Assembly: GCA_020635675.1 (NCBI GenBank)
Contig: JACJZJ010000005.1
Coordinates: forward strand, 310,001 to 374,000
Direction of reading: 5' to 3'
Origin: Flavobacteriales bacterium
Lineage (GTDB): Bacteria; Bacteroidota; Bacteroidia; Flavobacteriales_F; PHOS-HE28
DNA: 64,000 nt
The notes under the pieces are model-generated. The model searched no databases. It was not told the origin of the DNA and worked only from the letters and a program-made list of their open reading frames with translations. Positions 1-9,412 of the stretch are shown here, piece after piece. How positions within the stretch are numbered: position 1 is the stretch's first letter; each line of letters starts with the position of its first letter. The position numbers and the translations under genes were made by a program.

Positions 1-426
1 TCGGGGATGGGTGATGCGGCCGGCGTCGACCTGCGCGGTTCGCGGATCCTCCTGGTGGAGGACAACGACTTCAACATCATGGTCGCACAGGACGAACTGC
101 AGGCCTCCATCGCCGACGTGCGCGTGGACGTGGCGAAGAACGGTCTCGAAGCGTTGCGGAAGGTGAAGGCGGTTTCCTACGATCTGGTGCTGATGGACGT
201 GCAGATGCCGGAAATGAACGGCTACGACGCGACCCGCGCGATCCGGGCGCTCGGCGGTGCGCATACGCGATTGCCCATCATCGCGATGACGGCGAACGTG
301 ATGAAGGCCGAGGTGCAGCGCTGCATCGATGCGGGCATGAACGGATTCATTCCGAAACCCTTCGAGCGGGACGAACTCCTGGCCACACTGCACAGCGTGA
401 TGGCGGGAAGCGGTGGTGCGGCCTGA
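1..426 (+). CDS. Response regulator receiver domain (C-terminal part of a longer protein, 5' end outside window)
   Basis: The frame is open to the left edge, so this is probably the C-terminal receiver (REC) domain of a larger signalling protein. An ATG at 7 exists but is not a convincing start. The REC fold is clear: acidic pocket in LLVEDNDFN, phospho-acceptor Asp in LVLMDVQMPEMNG, and the conserved Lys in PKPFER. The domain is closely similar to the REC domain that ends the next gene (shared DELQA, GYDATRAIRALGG and RCIDAGMNG stretches), so the two are paralogues and this protein may also carry a cyclase or kinase module upstream. It would act in the cytoplasm as a phosphorylation-controlled switch or phosphate sink. 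Its partner kinase is not visible. Confidence 0.85.
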   Translation, partial: SGMGDAAGVDLRGSRILLVEDNDFNIMVAQDELQASIADVRVDVAKNGLEALRKVKAVSYDLVLMDVQMPEMNGYDATRAIRALGGAHTRLPIIAMTANVMKAEVQRCIDAGMNGFIPKPFERDELLATLHSVMAGSGGAA

Positions 427-524
427 TAAACCTCGAAGACCCATATCCGGGACCTCGGAAAGGCACAGGCCCAGCCGCAACCTACAGTGGACGGCAACCG
501 GCCGTGCATCTAACTTGCGAACCC

Positions 525-2213
525 ATGGAACAGCTTCCGTTGGACCAGGACCTGGACGTTGCCGACCAGGAAAGAGGACTACGCGAGGCGTTCCTGCACT
601 TCTGGCAGCTGTACTCCGAGAGGAAGCAGGGGGTCCATACCATCGAGGACATCATCCCCCTGTTCGCGCCGAACGTGACCGCGATCGGAACGGGTGAACA
701 TGAGATCGGGGACTCGCACAGCGAGGTGATCCGTAACTTCCGGGATGACTTCAAGGAGTTCAAGGGGTCCTTCGCCCTGGACTTCTTCGGGGTCCGTGCC
801 AAGGTGCTTTCGCCCTCCTCCGGTCTCGTGGAGGCGCAATGCAACTTCGAAGTGGAGGTGGAACCGGGCAAGGTGCTCAATTTCTACACCCGCTTCAGCA
901 CGGTGTTCGTATTGCAGCATGGTCGGTGGCTGATGGTGCACAACCACCTGTCCATGCCATCGCATGAACAGGAGGAAGGCCAGGCGTTCCCCATCGATGC
1001 GTTGAAGGCGAAGAACGAACGACTGGAAAAGGAGGTGGCCCTGCGTACCAAGGAGGTCCAGGAAAAGTCGGAGCTGCTGAAACTGGAGATGGAGAAGACG
1101 GAAACGCTCCTTTACAACATCCTTCCGGAGGAGGTGGCCGAGGAACTGCGTTCTACCGGTCGCACCGAGGCCAAGCACTTCGATCGGGTGAGCATCCTGT
1201 TCAGCGACTTCAAGGGGTTCACCGATATCAGCGAGCGCCTGTCACCCGGTGAGCTGGTGGATGAGCTGAACATCTGCTTCAAGGCCTTCGATCGGATCAT
1301 GGAGAAGCACGGGGTGGAGAAGATCAAGACCATCGGCGATGCCTACATGGCCGCCGGCAACGTGCCCGACCCCGGTCAGGGAGATCCCCTCGATGTGGTG
1401 ATGGCCGCACTGGAGATGCAGGAGATCATGCACGAGCGCAGGGCCGAGCGCGAAGCACAGGGTCACCCCTTCTTCGAGATGCGTCTGGGCATCCATACCG
1501 GCCCCGTGGTCGCAGGGATCGTGGGGTTGAAGAAGTTCCAATACGACATCTGGGGCGACACCGTGAACATCGCCAGCCGCATGGAAAGCAGCGGCGAGGT
1601 CGGCAAGGTGAACATCAGTGCCTCCACGCATGCCCTGATCGCCGGCCACCCCGACCTCGTGTTCGAGCCGCGCGGTCATCTGGAGGTCAAGGGCAAGGGC
1701 GCCATGGAAATGTATTTCGTGCGCCGGCGCGACCCGGTCCCCTCCTCCAACGCGCCGGGACATTCAGGTCATATCGACATGGACCCATCGGTGGATGGCG
1801 TTCTCGCCACCATCGACCTTCGAGGAACACGGATCCTGCTCGTCGAGGACAACGATTTCAACAGCATGGTGGCACAGGACGAGCTCCAGGCCGCCATAGC
1901 CGATGTGGATATCGAGCTGGCACGGAACGGTGTCGAGGCGTTGCGGATGGTGCGGGACCATGCCTACGACCTCGTACTGATGGACGTGCAGATGCCCGAG
2001 ATGAACGGCTACGACGCGACACGTGCGATCCGCGCCCTTGGCGGGCGATACACGGACCTGCCGATCATCGCTCTGACGGCGAACGCGATGAAGGCGGAGA
2101 TGCAACGCTGTATCGATGCGGGCATGAACGGAACCGTTCCGAAACCCTTCGAACGGGAGGAACTCCTCGGTGTGCTCCGTAAAGCGCTCACCGGCCGCGG
2201 AAGGTCATCCTGA
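525..2213 (+). CDS. Adenylate/guanylate cyclase with N-terminal SnoaL-like and C-terminal receiver domains
   Basis: Predicted soluble class III nucleotide cyclase making cAMP. Order of parts: a SnoaL/NTF2-like domain (about residues 15-145), a charged coiled coil (about 160-200), the cyclase homology domain (about 215-400) and a receiver domain (about 430-555). The cyclase metal Asp is in FSDFKGFT, the substrate Lys in KIKTIGDAYMA, and the Asp, Asn and Arg set in YDIWGDTVNIASRME. The Lys/Asp pair favours ATP over GTP. The receiver acceptor Asp lies in LMDVQMPEMNG. I chose ATG 525 over 504 because a TAnnTTG-type -7 element (510-516) lies between them. No membrane segment is seen, so it is cytoplasmic and likely regulated by phosphorylation of its own REC domain and by a ligand or dimerisation through the SnoaL part. 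The domain order is unusual. Confidence 0.85.
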   Translation: MEQLPLDQDLDVADQERGLREAFLHFWQLYSERKQGVHTIEDIIPLFAPNVTAIGTGEHEIGDSHSEVIRNFRDDFKEFKGSFALDFFGVRAKVLSPSSGLVEAQCNFEVEVEPGKVLNFYTRFSTVFVLQHGRWLMVHNHLSMPSHEQEEGQAFPIDALKAKNERLEKEVALRTKEVQEKSELLKLEMEKTETLLYNILPEEVAEELRSTGRTEAKHFDRVSILFSDFKGFTDISERLSPGELVDELNICFKAFDRIMEKHGVEKIKTIGDAYMAAGNVPDPGQGDPLDVVMAALEMQEIMHERRAEREAQGHPFFEMRLGIHTGPVVAGIVGLKKFQYDIWGDTVNIASRMESSGEVGKVNISASTHALIAGHPDLVFEPRGHLEVKGKGAMEMYFVRRRDPVPSSNAPGHSGHIDMDPSVDGVLATIDLRGTRILLVEDNDFNSMVAQDELQAAIADVDIELARNGVEALRMVRDHAYDLVLMDVQMPEMNGYDATRAIRALGGRYTDLPIIALTANAMKAEMQRCIDAGMNGTVPKPFEREELLGVLRKALTGRGRSS

Positions 2214-2365
2214 ACGAACAGAAAGGGGCGCTCCGATCGGCGCGAGGGACCGGCCCACACCCGGGTTGGTCGAAAGTCCTATTATTGGTCCGCCTATCCA
2301 TCGGCCTGTCACGAAATGTCCGAAAACAGGCGATCCCGATCTCAAGATGATCGCCACCCAAAGGA

Positions 2366-5300
2366 ATGGGGTACCGCAGCGCATACGAACTCGATGACGA
2401 AAGATCGACCTCCAGCTGCGGTCGACATCATTTCCTGACCATCTTGCTGACCGGCATCCTGTTCCTTCCTGGCATCGCCGAAGGCCAGGTGCAGGTCTCC
2501 GGTGTCGTCTCCGATGCAGCGACCGGAGAGCACCTGCCCGGTGTGACGGTCCTCCTGGAACAGGAACCCACGACCGGCATCCTCGGTGTCGCCTCGGACG
2601 TGGACGGTCGGTTCCTCCTGGAGATCCCGGGTACCGGCGGCGACCTGCGATTCAGCTTCATCGGCTACAAGGACCAGGTCGTGCATGTGTCCGACAGCAA
2701 CGCGACCGATCTGAACGTCCGCCTCGCGGCCGATGTCGCGCGATTGGATGAAGTGGTCGTGACCGGCATCGCCACGAACGTGAAACGTCGGAACCTGGCG
2801 AACGCGGTGGCCACGCTCTCCTCACAGGACCTTGTAGGCACCACCTCGCCACAGACCTTTGACGGCGCCCTGAGCGGCAAGGTGATCGGCGCGACCATCA
2901 CCAGCAGTTCCGGTGCCCCCGGCGGGGGCATCGCCGTGAAGCTGCGCGGAGTGACGACCTTCTATGGCAGCTCGCAACCACTGTATGTGGTGGATGGTGT
3001 GTTCATGGACAACAGTTCCATCGTGCCGGGGTTGAACGCAGTGACCGACGCCCAGGCCGGCGGCAATCCCGTTCAGGACAACATGAGCAACCGGATCGCC
3101 GACCTGGACCCGGCCGACATCGAGAGCGTGGAGGTCTTGAAGGGGGCCACGGCCGCCGCCATCTATGGTTCACGCGCCGCGGCCGGCGTGGTGGTCATCA
3201 CCACCAAGAAGGGACTTGGCACCGGCGGGACGCAGCTGAACGTAGCCCAGGATATCGGCATGGCACGGGCACAGCACCTGCTGGGCGTACGCGATTGGGA
3301 TGCACGGAAGGTCGAGGACATCTATGGCCCTTCCGCCGTGTCCCTGTTCAACGATGCACAGGCGGCGGGAGCGATCTACGACTATGAGAACGAGGTCTAC
3401 GGCGAGACCGGGCTCCTCCTCGGGACCCGGGTGAGCGCGCGCGGGGGCAATGCGCGGACCCAATTCTATCTGGCAGGCGGCTATCTGAACGAGGACGGCA
3501 TCGTGAAGCACACTGGTTACAAGCGCTACGACCTCCGGGCCAATGTGCGGCATCAGGTGAACGATCGCATCGCCCTCGGATTCACCTCCTATTTCGTCAA
3601 TTCCGATGCCGACCGCGGGCTGACGAACAACGACAATACGGGGACCACCTACGGCATATCGCTGGCCTTCACGCCCGGCTTCGTGGAACTGCACCCTGAT
3701 GCGGGCGGCAATTATCCGGACAATCCCTTCGCCTCCAGCAACGTGCTGCAGACCCGCGATCTGGTGCGGAACAATGAATCGACGTACCGCACGATAAACG
3801 GCCTGGACCTGAAGGCACTGCTGCAACGCAACGGTCGCTCAGTGACCCGCTTGGTGGGCCGAGGCGGTTTCGATTTCTACAGCATCCACACGATCGGCTA
3901 TTTCCCGAACTCTCTTCAATTCGAGTCCGACGGCGCCGGTACCAATGGTGCGTCGATCCAGGGCAGAGCGGACAATCTGGACCTGAACATGTACGGCGCC
4001 CTGGTGAACGAGTTCACCTTCGGCCGGGCCGGCAGCCTCACCTCCTCCCTGGGCGCGACCTACGAATCGGGCCGGCTCGATCATGTGCTGGTGACCGCCA
4101 CGCAACTGATCGGAACGCAGACCAACCTGGACCAGGCCAGTGCCACATCGGTGACGCAGGAACGCGAGGCTTTCCGGAACAATGGCTTCCTTGTTCAGGA
4201 GGAACTGGACCTGAACGGTCGCTACCTGATCAATGCCGGTCTGCGATTGGACCGCTCGACCCTGGCCGGCGACATCACGAAGTACTTCGCATATCCCAAG
4301 GCTTCCGTCGCTTGGAACATCGCCCGCATGCCCTTCTGGACCCTCCCGGCGATCGAAAGCTGCAAACTCCGCGTGGCATACGGGCAATCGGGCAACCTCC
4401 CACCCTACTACGCGAAGTACACGCTCTTCTCCTCCTCGAATACCGGGGGACAGCCTGGATCGCTCATCGACGTCACCCGCGGGAACACGGACATCGTCCC
4501 CGAGCGTCAGACCGAGCTCGAAGGTGGTCTGGACCTGTCATACAAGGGCCGTCTGACGGCGGAGCTTACCTACTACAACAAGGTGTGTTACGACCTGTTG
4601 CTTCTGGCCACGGTACCGCCCTCCAGCGGTTACACCTTCGAATATGTGAACGGTGGTGAACTGGCGAACCGTGGGATCGAGATCGGGGTGGGCGCGATAC
4701 CGGTGAGCGGGGCGCACATCCGATGGCAAACGCGGGTGGCCTGGTGGAAGAACACCTCCGAAGTGCGTCAGCTCAGCACGCCGGCCTTCACGCCGAACGG
4801 CTCTTTCGGCAACTCGCTCGGCACCTTTTACATCGAGGAAGGGCGCTCCGCCACACAGATCGTCGGGGTGACCGGCAACGTAATGGCGGACGGTACGCCC
4901 GAGATCGGCGTTTTGGGTGATGCGGCACCGGACTTCCAGATGAGCTTCTGGAACGAACTGACGATCGGTCGCAACCTCTCGCTGCGTTTCTTCATCCATT
5001 GGAAACAGGGCGGCGACAACATCAACCTGACCGAGTTCCTGACCGACCTGGGTGGCACATCATCCGATTTCGACGAGGACGCCGATGGCAACGGCTTGCC
5101 GGACGGGGTCGATCGCCTGAACGATCCGAGCGCCCAGCATTTCGTTCAGGACGCGAGTTATGTGCGCATCCGCGAGATCGGCCTCTACTACACGCTGCCG
5201 GACAAGACCCATGGCGGGATCCTCAAGGGGGCCCGGATCGGGGTGTCGCTGAACAACTACTTCACCTTCACCAAGTACCGCGGCTATGATCCGGAAGTAT

Positions 5301-5395
5301 CCAACTTCGGCATCAACGGGATCAATACCGGCGTGGACGTCGCCCCCTACCCCTCCGCGAAACGGGCGTTCCTGCATATCTCCGTCGACCTATGA
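2366..5395 (+). CDS. SusC/RagA family TonB-linked outer membrane protein
   Basis: Outer-membrane active transporter that with its SusD partner takes up oligomeric nutrients, powered by TonB. After a hydrophobic signal segment (around residues 22-40) comes a carboxypeptidase-regulatory-like domain (VSGVVSDAATGEHLPG), then the TonB-box region (DEVVVTG), a plug domain including the family motif VLKGATAAAIYGSRAAAGV, and a long beta-barrel ending in hydrophobic residues (LHISVDL). The length of 1009 aa is typical. The first ATG gives an unusually long, polar N-terminus, so the true start may be slightly internal; a TATTATTG element at 2280-2287 could be the -7 box. The stop overlaps the susD start by 4 bp (ATGA). 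No glycoside hydrolase or regulator lies beside the pair, so the substrate is unknown. Confidence 0.93.
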   Translation: MGYRSAYELDDERSTSSCGRHHFLTILLTGILFLPGIAEGQVQVSGVVSDAATGEHLPGVTVLLEQEPTTGILGVASDVDGRFLLEIPGTGGDLRFSFIGYKDQVVHVSDSNATDLNVRLAADVARLDEVVVTGIATNVKRRNLANAVATLSSQDLVGTTSPQTFDGALSGKVIGATITSSSGAPGGGIAVKLRGVTTFYGSSQPLYVVDGVFMDNSSIVPGLNAVTDAQAGGNPVQDNMSNRIADLDPADIESVEVLKGATAAAIYGSRAAAGVVVITTKKGLGTGGTQLNVAQDIGMARAQHLLGVRDWDARKVEDIYGPSAVSLFNDAQAAGAIYDYENEVYGETGLLLGTRVSARGGNARTQFYLAGGYLNEDGIVKHTGYKRYDLRANVRHQVNDRIALGFTSYFVNSDADRGLTNNDNTGTTYGISLAFTPGFVELHPDAGGNYPDNPFASSNVLQTRDLVRNNESTYRTINGLDLKALLQRNGRSVTRLVGRGGFDFYSIHTIGYFPNSLQFESDGAGTNGASIQGRADNLDLNMYGALVNEFTFGRAGSLTSSLGATYESGRLDHVLVTATQLIGTQTNLDQASATSVTQEREAFRNNGFLVQEELDLNGRYLINAGLRLDRSTLAGDITKYFAYPKASVAWNIARMPFWTLPAIESCKLRVAYGQSGNLPPYYAKYTLFSSSNTGGQPGSLIDVTRGNTDIVPERQTELEGGLDLSYKGRLTAELTYYNKVCYDLLLLATVPPSSGYTFEYVNGGELANRGIEIGVGAIPVSGAHIRWQTRVAWWKNTSEVRQLSTPAFTPNGSFGNSLGTFYIEEGRSATQIVGVTGNVMADGTPEIGVLGDAAPDFQMSFWNELTIGRNLSLRFFIHWKQGGDNINLTEFLTDLGGTSSDFDEDADGNGLPDGVDRLNDPSAQHFVQDASYVRIREIGLYYTLPDKTHGGILKGARIGVSLNNYFTFTKYRGYDPEVSNFGINGINTGVDVAPYPSAKRAFLHISVDL

Positions 5396-6738
5396 AACGG
5401 ACCGTTCCCTCGATCCGGAATACTGTTCCGGCTTCGCTCATCGCGCGCTCGAAACCGCTCCTGGCCATTGTCCTGTTGTTCGTCAGCGGATGCAGGAAGT
5501 TCGATGACACCAACCTGAACAGCCCCTCGCTGAACGGTCTGCTGGAGAACGCGACCGTTGCCGAGTTGAACAATCTGGTCACCGGCACGGAGGCCCAGTT
5601 GCGGGCGGACATGGCGTTCTTCATCGACGCGGTGGGTATCGTCGGCCGTGAACACTATCGGTTCTCCAATTCGGACCCGCGCTACGTGACGGACCTGTTG
5701 GGAGCGGGCAGCACCGTGCTCGACCCCAACGCGTTCTACATCACCAACCCCTGGGGAGCACGCTACCGCTGCATCCGCAACGCGAACATCCTGATCGCAT
5801 CCGCGGACAATTCCTCCTTTGTGACCGGGCCACAGCGACAGGGCTACCACGCGTTCGCAAAGACCATCACTGCCTATCAGTTGCTGCTGGCCCTGGACCT
5901 GACCTATGACAACGGGATCCGCATCGGCGTGTCCGACCCCGATCATTTGGGGCCGATCGTATCGCGACCGGAAGCCCTGACCGCCATCATGGACCTGTTG
6001 AACACCGCGAAGGCCGATCTGGACGACCCCGATACGGAATTCGCCTTCGCGCTCTCACCGGGGTTCACAGGCGTGGACGACCCGACCGGATTTCTGCGTT
6101 TCAACCGGGCCCTGGCGGCCCGTGTGGCCATTTACCAGGAACATTGGAGCGAGGCGCGCGACCTGCTGGACGAGTCCTTCCTGGACATGAACGGCGATCT
6201 CCGAACGGGGGCATACATGGTCTATTCCGCCCTGACGAGCGATCAGTTGAACGACCTGTACCTCCCAACGAACGCCTCCGGGGAAGTGCGTCTGGCACAT
6301 CCCTCCTTTGCGGAAGACATCGAAGCGGGCGATGATCGGATCGACAAGACGCCCCTGCGCAACGACACCCTGACACAGGCCGACCTGACCTCCGACCGTG
6401 ATGTGGCCGTGTACACATCCAACACAGACCCCGTTCCGATCATCACCAACGAAGAACTGGTGCTGATCCATGCCGAGGCCGATATCCATTTGATGAACAT
6501 CGGGGATGCCGTGTCGGCGATCGATGTGATCCGCACCGCCCATGGCCTGGCTGCCTATTCCGGCGGGACCTCGGAACAGGAATTGATCGAAGAACTGCTC
6601 GTGCAGCGCCGTTATTCGCTGTTCTTCGAAGGGCACCGCTGGGTGGACCTGCGCCGCTACGATCGTTTGGGCGACCTGCCGATCGATCGTCCGGACGATG
6701 ACATCTGGGCGCAATTCCCGATCCCCTTCGCAGAATAG
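5392..6738 (+). CDS. SusD/RagB family nutrient-binding outer membrane lipoprotein
   Basis: Surface lipoprotein that caps the SusC barrel and binds the nutrient. The N-terminus has basic residues, a hydrophobic stretch and a lipobox (LFVSGC), followed by the RagB/SusD N-terminal pattern (NSPSLNGLLENATVAELNNLVTG). The C-terminus carries the SusD signatures LLVQRRYSLFFEGHRWVDLRRY. At 448 aa it is on the short side for the family. It starts inside the susC stop codon, so the two are translationally coupled. No polysaccharide-degrading enzyme accompanies the pair, which suggests scavenging of a peptide, small glycan or other product made elsewhere. Confidence 0.93.
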   Translation: MKRTVPSIRNTVPASLIARSKPLLAIVLLFVSGCRKFDDTNLNSPSLNGLLENATVAELNNLVTGTEAQLRADMAFFIDAVGIVGREHYRFSNSDPRYVTDLLGAGSTVLDPNAFYITNPWGARYRCIRNANILIASADNSSFVTGPQRQGYHAFAKTITAYQLLLALDLTYDNGIRIGVSDPDHLGPIVSRPEALTAIMDLLNTAKADLDDPDTEFAFALSPGFTGVDDPTGFLRFNRALAARVAIYQEHWSEARDLLDESFLDMNGDLRTGAYMVYSALTSDQLNDLYLPTNASGEVRLAHPSFAEDIEAGDDRIDKTPLRNDTLTQADLTSDRDVAVYTSNTDPVPIITNEELVLIHAEADIHLMNIGDAVSAIDVIRTAHGLAAYSGGTSEQELIEELLVQRRYSLFFEGHRWVDLRRYDRLGDLPIDRPDDDIWAQFPIPFAE

Positions 6739-6775
6739 CTCCACGCCATGCAGGGACCGACCGGCCCCCTTACGG

Positions 6776-7762
6776 TCATTGGTCCAGCACCTTCACTGTG
6801 AATATGCTGCTCTCGTAGTCGTTGTTGTGGTAGACCGGTGTGGCCGTGGTGCTGTACTGCACGGCGACCGTATGCGTGCCGGCGGGTACGGTGAACACAC
6901 CCGAGGCACCCACTGAAATGGTGGTGCCACCGGCCTGGTAGGAATTGCTGCCCACGATCGGGTTGCCGTCCAGCGCGAGCCGCGCGTGGAACGGTGCGGA
7001 ACTGCCCATGTCCGTGCAGATATTGTAGGTCATGAGCACCTCCCGCGATCCAGGAAAGAAGAAGAAGACCTGCATTACGAAGTCGCTCTGCCAGGTCCCG
7101 GTGTTCAGTGGCGCCAACGAGCCGGGAATGCCGAAAGAGGCGGTAAAGCCAGGTTCCCGCCAGTATGCATTGCCGCTGGCGTCGGAGCACAGGAACCGCC
7201 CTTCCGCTTCGTTACCGTCCTGATACTTGAACCGGCCCACGACGTGCAGCGTGGTGTCCGGATCACTGGTGCCCACGCCCAGGAAATACGTTGTGTCCAC
7301 CAATACCTGTTTCGGAGATGCACGCACGACCACGGCACTGTCAAGCAGGGTGGTCGCCTGCCGGGCGGTCTGCGCGAACGGGACCGCGCGCAGCACCTCA
7401 TCACCGATCGGCTGGTAGTTGGTGCCACCGGTCATGTCGGCGGCCACGAGCAGATGGAACGCATGGCTGGGATGGTCCCAGTAGAGGCTGTTCAATGCCG
7501 GCCAGCCGGTGTGGTCGCCCAGGCCGATCTCCGCATGGAACAGACCTTGGGAATTGGTGGTCACCTGCTGGGTCTCGGTGTAAACGATCCCAGGACCGGC
7601 GGTGATGGAGAACTGCAATCCGATGTTCTGGGCTGGCAATGGTCCGCCGCTCGCATCGCGCGCCACGGCCTGATAGCTGAGGGCTTGGTACACACCGTCC
7701 GTCTGGGCGGAAAGCAGCACGCTCGCTCCGAAGGCGAGCACAGTGACAAGGGGTCGTGACAT
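6776..7762 (-). CDS. Secreted hypothetical protein (tail-fibre-like head domain)
   Basis: A 328-residue exported protein. The chosen ATG at 7762 begins a clean signal peptide (MSRPLVTVLAFGASVLLSAQ); an in-frame upstream extension exists but is rejected as low quality. The segment after the signal (YQAVARDASGGPLPAQNIGLQFSI, split here by description) matches a recurrent Bacteroidota secreted family in which this beta-rich head precedes variable domains. No catalytic motif and no T9SS sorting domain are visible at the C-terminus (ends IFTVKVLDQ). It is convergent with the susD gene, with only 37 bp between the two stops. Function unknown. Confidence 0.75.
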   Translation of the reverse strand: MSRPLVTVLAFGASVLLSAQTDGVYQALSYQAVARDASGGPLPAQNIGLQFSITAGPGIVYTETQQVTTNSQGLFHAEIGLGDHTGWPALNSLYWDHPSHAFHLLVAADMTGGTNYQPIGDEVLRAVPFAQTARQATTLLDSAVVVRASPKQVLVDTTYFLGVGTSDPDTTLHVVGRFKYQDGNEAEGRFLCSDASGNAYWREPGFTASFGIPGSLAPLNTGTWQSDFVMQVFFFFPGSREVLMTYNICTDMGSSAPFHARLALDGNPIVGSNSYQAGGTTISVGASGVFTVPAGTHTVAVQYSTTATPVYHNNDYESSIFTVKVLDQ

Positions 7763-7910
7763 GGCTCGTGCGGGTGCGATCGGATGCACCCATGTGAATA
7801 TCGGGATCTGACCGGATCGTGAACATGCGCCCCACAAACGCGACGGACCACTGTCCGCCGATCGGACCTTTTTCCGGACATCACAATGCGCGATCACCGA
7901 ACTTCATCCC

Positions 7911-8420
7911 ATGGACCGTCCTCTCCTCTTCGATCAGCTCGCCCGGCACGCGATGGTGTTCCACGCCCTGCTGCATGACCTTTCCGTGGATGAACACCGA
8001 TGGAGATCGGCACCGGAGAAGTGGTGTGCCCTGGAGATCATCAGCCACCTGTACGATGAGGAGCGTGAGGACTTCCGTGCGCGGCTGCAGCATGTGCTCG
8101 AAACGCCGGACCAGCCCATGCCGAAGATCGATCCCGTGGCCTGGGTGGCGGAAAGGAAGTACATGGAGCAGGACTTCGGCACTGTGCTGGAGAACTTCCT
8201 GCGGGAGCGTCACCGTTCATTGGAATGGCTGCATACTCGGAACGACGCACCGTGGGAGAACTTCCACCAGCACCCCACGGTGGGCCCGGTGAGTTGTGAA
8301 CTGCTGCTGACCAACTGGGTGGCGCACGACCTCCACCACATCCGCCAACTGAACAACCTGCGCTACGCGTATCTAAATGCCCATACCACCGTGCCGCTGG
8401 ACTATGCAGGCACGTGGTGA
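7911..8420 (+). CDS. DinB family protein
   Basis: A 169-residue four-helix-bundle protein of the DinB/YfiT superfamily. It keeps the expected metal-ligand histidines: one in EIISHLYDEE and a pair in the C-terminal WVAHDLHHIRQLN motif. Members are divalent-metal-dependent thiol transferases or stress proteins; the reaction here cannot be assigned. Cytoplasmic, with no signal peptide. It is followed at 15 bp by a tiny membrane protein and a methyltransferase, so the three may be cotranscribed. Confidence 0.88.
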   Translation: MDRPLLFDQLARHAMVFHALLHDLSVDEHRWRSAPEKWCALEIISHLYDEEREDFRARLQHVLETPDQPMPKIDPVAWVAERKYMEQDFGTVLENFLRERHRSLEWLHTRNDAPWENFHQHPTVGPVSCELLLTNWVAHDLHHIRQLNNLRYAYLNAHTTVPLDYAGTW

Positions 8421-8435
8421 CCGACCCTGCCCCCC

Positions 8436-8627
8436 ATGAACAACACCAACCACCGCCGATGGATGATCGTACTGATCATCGTGATCGCTCTCTGTTGTGC
8501 GACATCCGCGATCTACGGCCTGCGCGCTGGCCATGTGGCCCGCGCGATCGGCACGGCCAGCGCGGGCCTGGTCTTCGCCATCCTGATCGGGTCGCGACTG
8601 CAGAAACAGAACAAGGACCCGCGATGA
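8436..8627 (+). CDS. Small two-helix membrane protein, hypothetical
   Basis: A 63-residue protein with two hydrophobic helices (about residues 9-30 and 35-54) and a charged C-terminus (RLQKQNKDPR). The stop codon overlaps the start of the following methyltransferase (ATGA), which supports it being a real translated gene. No recognised family; function unknown. Confidence 0.65.
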   Translation: MNNTNHRRWMIVLIIVIALCCATSAIYGLRAGHVARAIGTASAGLVFAILIGSRLQKQNKDPR

Positions 8628-9409
8628 GCTACACCGACTACGACACGATCGGCACCGGCTATGACACCACGCGCAAGGCCGACCCCTACCTCGCCGAGCG
8701 GCTTGCCGCGCTGCTGGCCCTTGCACCAGGAGCACAGGTGTTGGACGTGGGCTGTGGCACAGGCAACTATACGACGGCCCTGGAGCAGCGTGGATCGCGC
8801 ATGACCGGGCTCGACCCTTCGGAACGGATGCTGGAGGAAGCACGCGGGAAGTCAAGTACGATCACCTGGGTGAACGGTCGCTCGGAGGACCTCCCCTTTC
8901 CCAACGCCGTATTCGATGGGGCCATCGCCACCCTGACCACACACCACTGGGATGACCTGACCATGGGCTTCCGCCAGATGCATCGCGTTCTTAGGAAGGG
9001 CGCACCGCTGGTGATCCTCACCTCCACGCCCGAACAAATGCGGGGCTACTGGCTGTGCCACTACTTCCCAGGCATCCTGGAGCGTTCATGCGCCGTCATG
9101 CCGACGGCCGAGGCCACGCTCGCGGCGCTGGAAACGGCCGGCTTTCACGATATCGAACTGGAGCCCTACGACGTTCGGTCCGACCTGCAGGACCTTTTCC
9201 TCTATTCCGCCAAGGAAGATCCGACACGCTATCTGGACGAGGGATTCCGCGGAGGCATATCCACGTTCGCGGCGCTTACCGGGAAAGTGGAGTTGGAGAA
9301 GGGCCTGCGGCGGCTGCACGCCGATATCACGTCCGGGGAATGGTCGCGCGTGCGTGCGTTCTACGCGCACGAGGGTGGCGACTACCTGTTCGTAAAAGCA
9401 GTAACGTGA
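8624..9409 (+). CDS. Class I SAM-dependent methyltransferase
   Basis: A 261-residue methyltransferase with motif I VLDVGCGTGNY (SAM glycine-rich loop), the acidic residue following beta-2 (GLDPSERML), motif II region PFPNAVFDGAIATLTTHHW and motif III region HRVLRKGAPLVILT, as in the ubiquinone/menaquinone-type Methyltransf_11 family. The substrate is unknown. I start it at ATG 8624, which overlaps the stop of the small membrane protein by 4 bp; the longer in-frame extension to 8414 is a shadow over the upstream gene. Cytoplasmic. Confidence 0.9.
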   Translation: MSYTDYDTIGTGYDTTRKADPYLAERLAALLALAPGAQVLDVGCGTGNYTTALEQRGSRMTGLDPSERMLEEARGKSSTITWVNGRSEDLPFPNAVFDGAIATLTTHHWDDLTMGFRQMHRVLRKGAPLVILTSTPEQMRGYWLCHYFPGILERSCAVMPTAEATLAALETAGFHDIELEPYDVRSDLQDLFLYSAKEDPTRYLDEGFRGGISTFAALTGKVELEKGLRRLHADITSGEWSRVRAFYAHEGGDYLFVKAVT

Positions 9410-9412
9410 AGC

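Noticed and set aside
504..524. Seven-residue N-terminal extension of the cyclase from ATG 504
   Set aside because: A -7-like element lies at 510-516, inside this extension, so the start at 525 is better.
7853..7875. GC stem (GTCCG/CGGAC) followed by a T run, a possible terminator
   Set aside because: It lies between two divergent genes, where a terminator has no obvious client, and the stem is only 5 bp.
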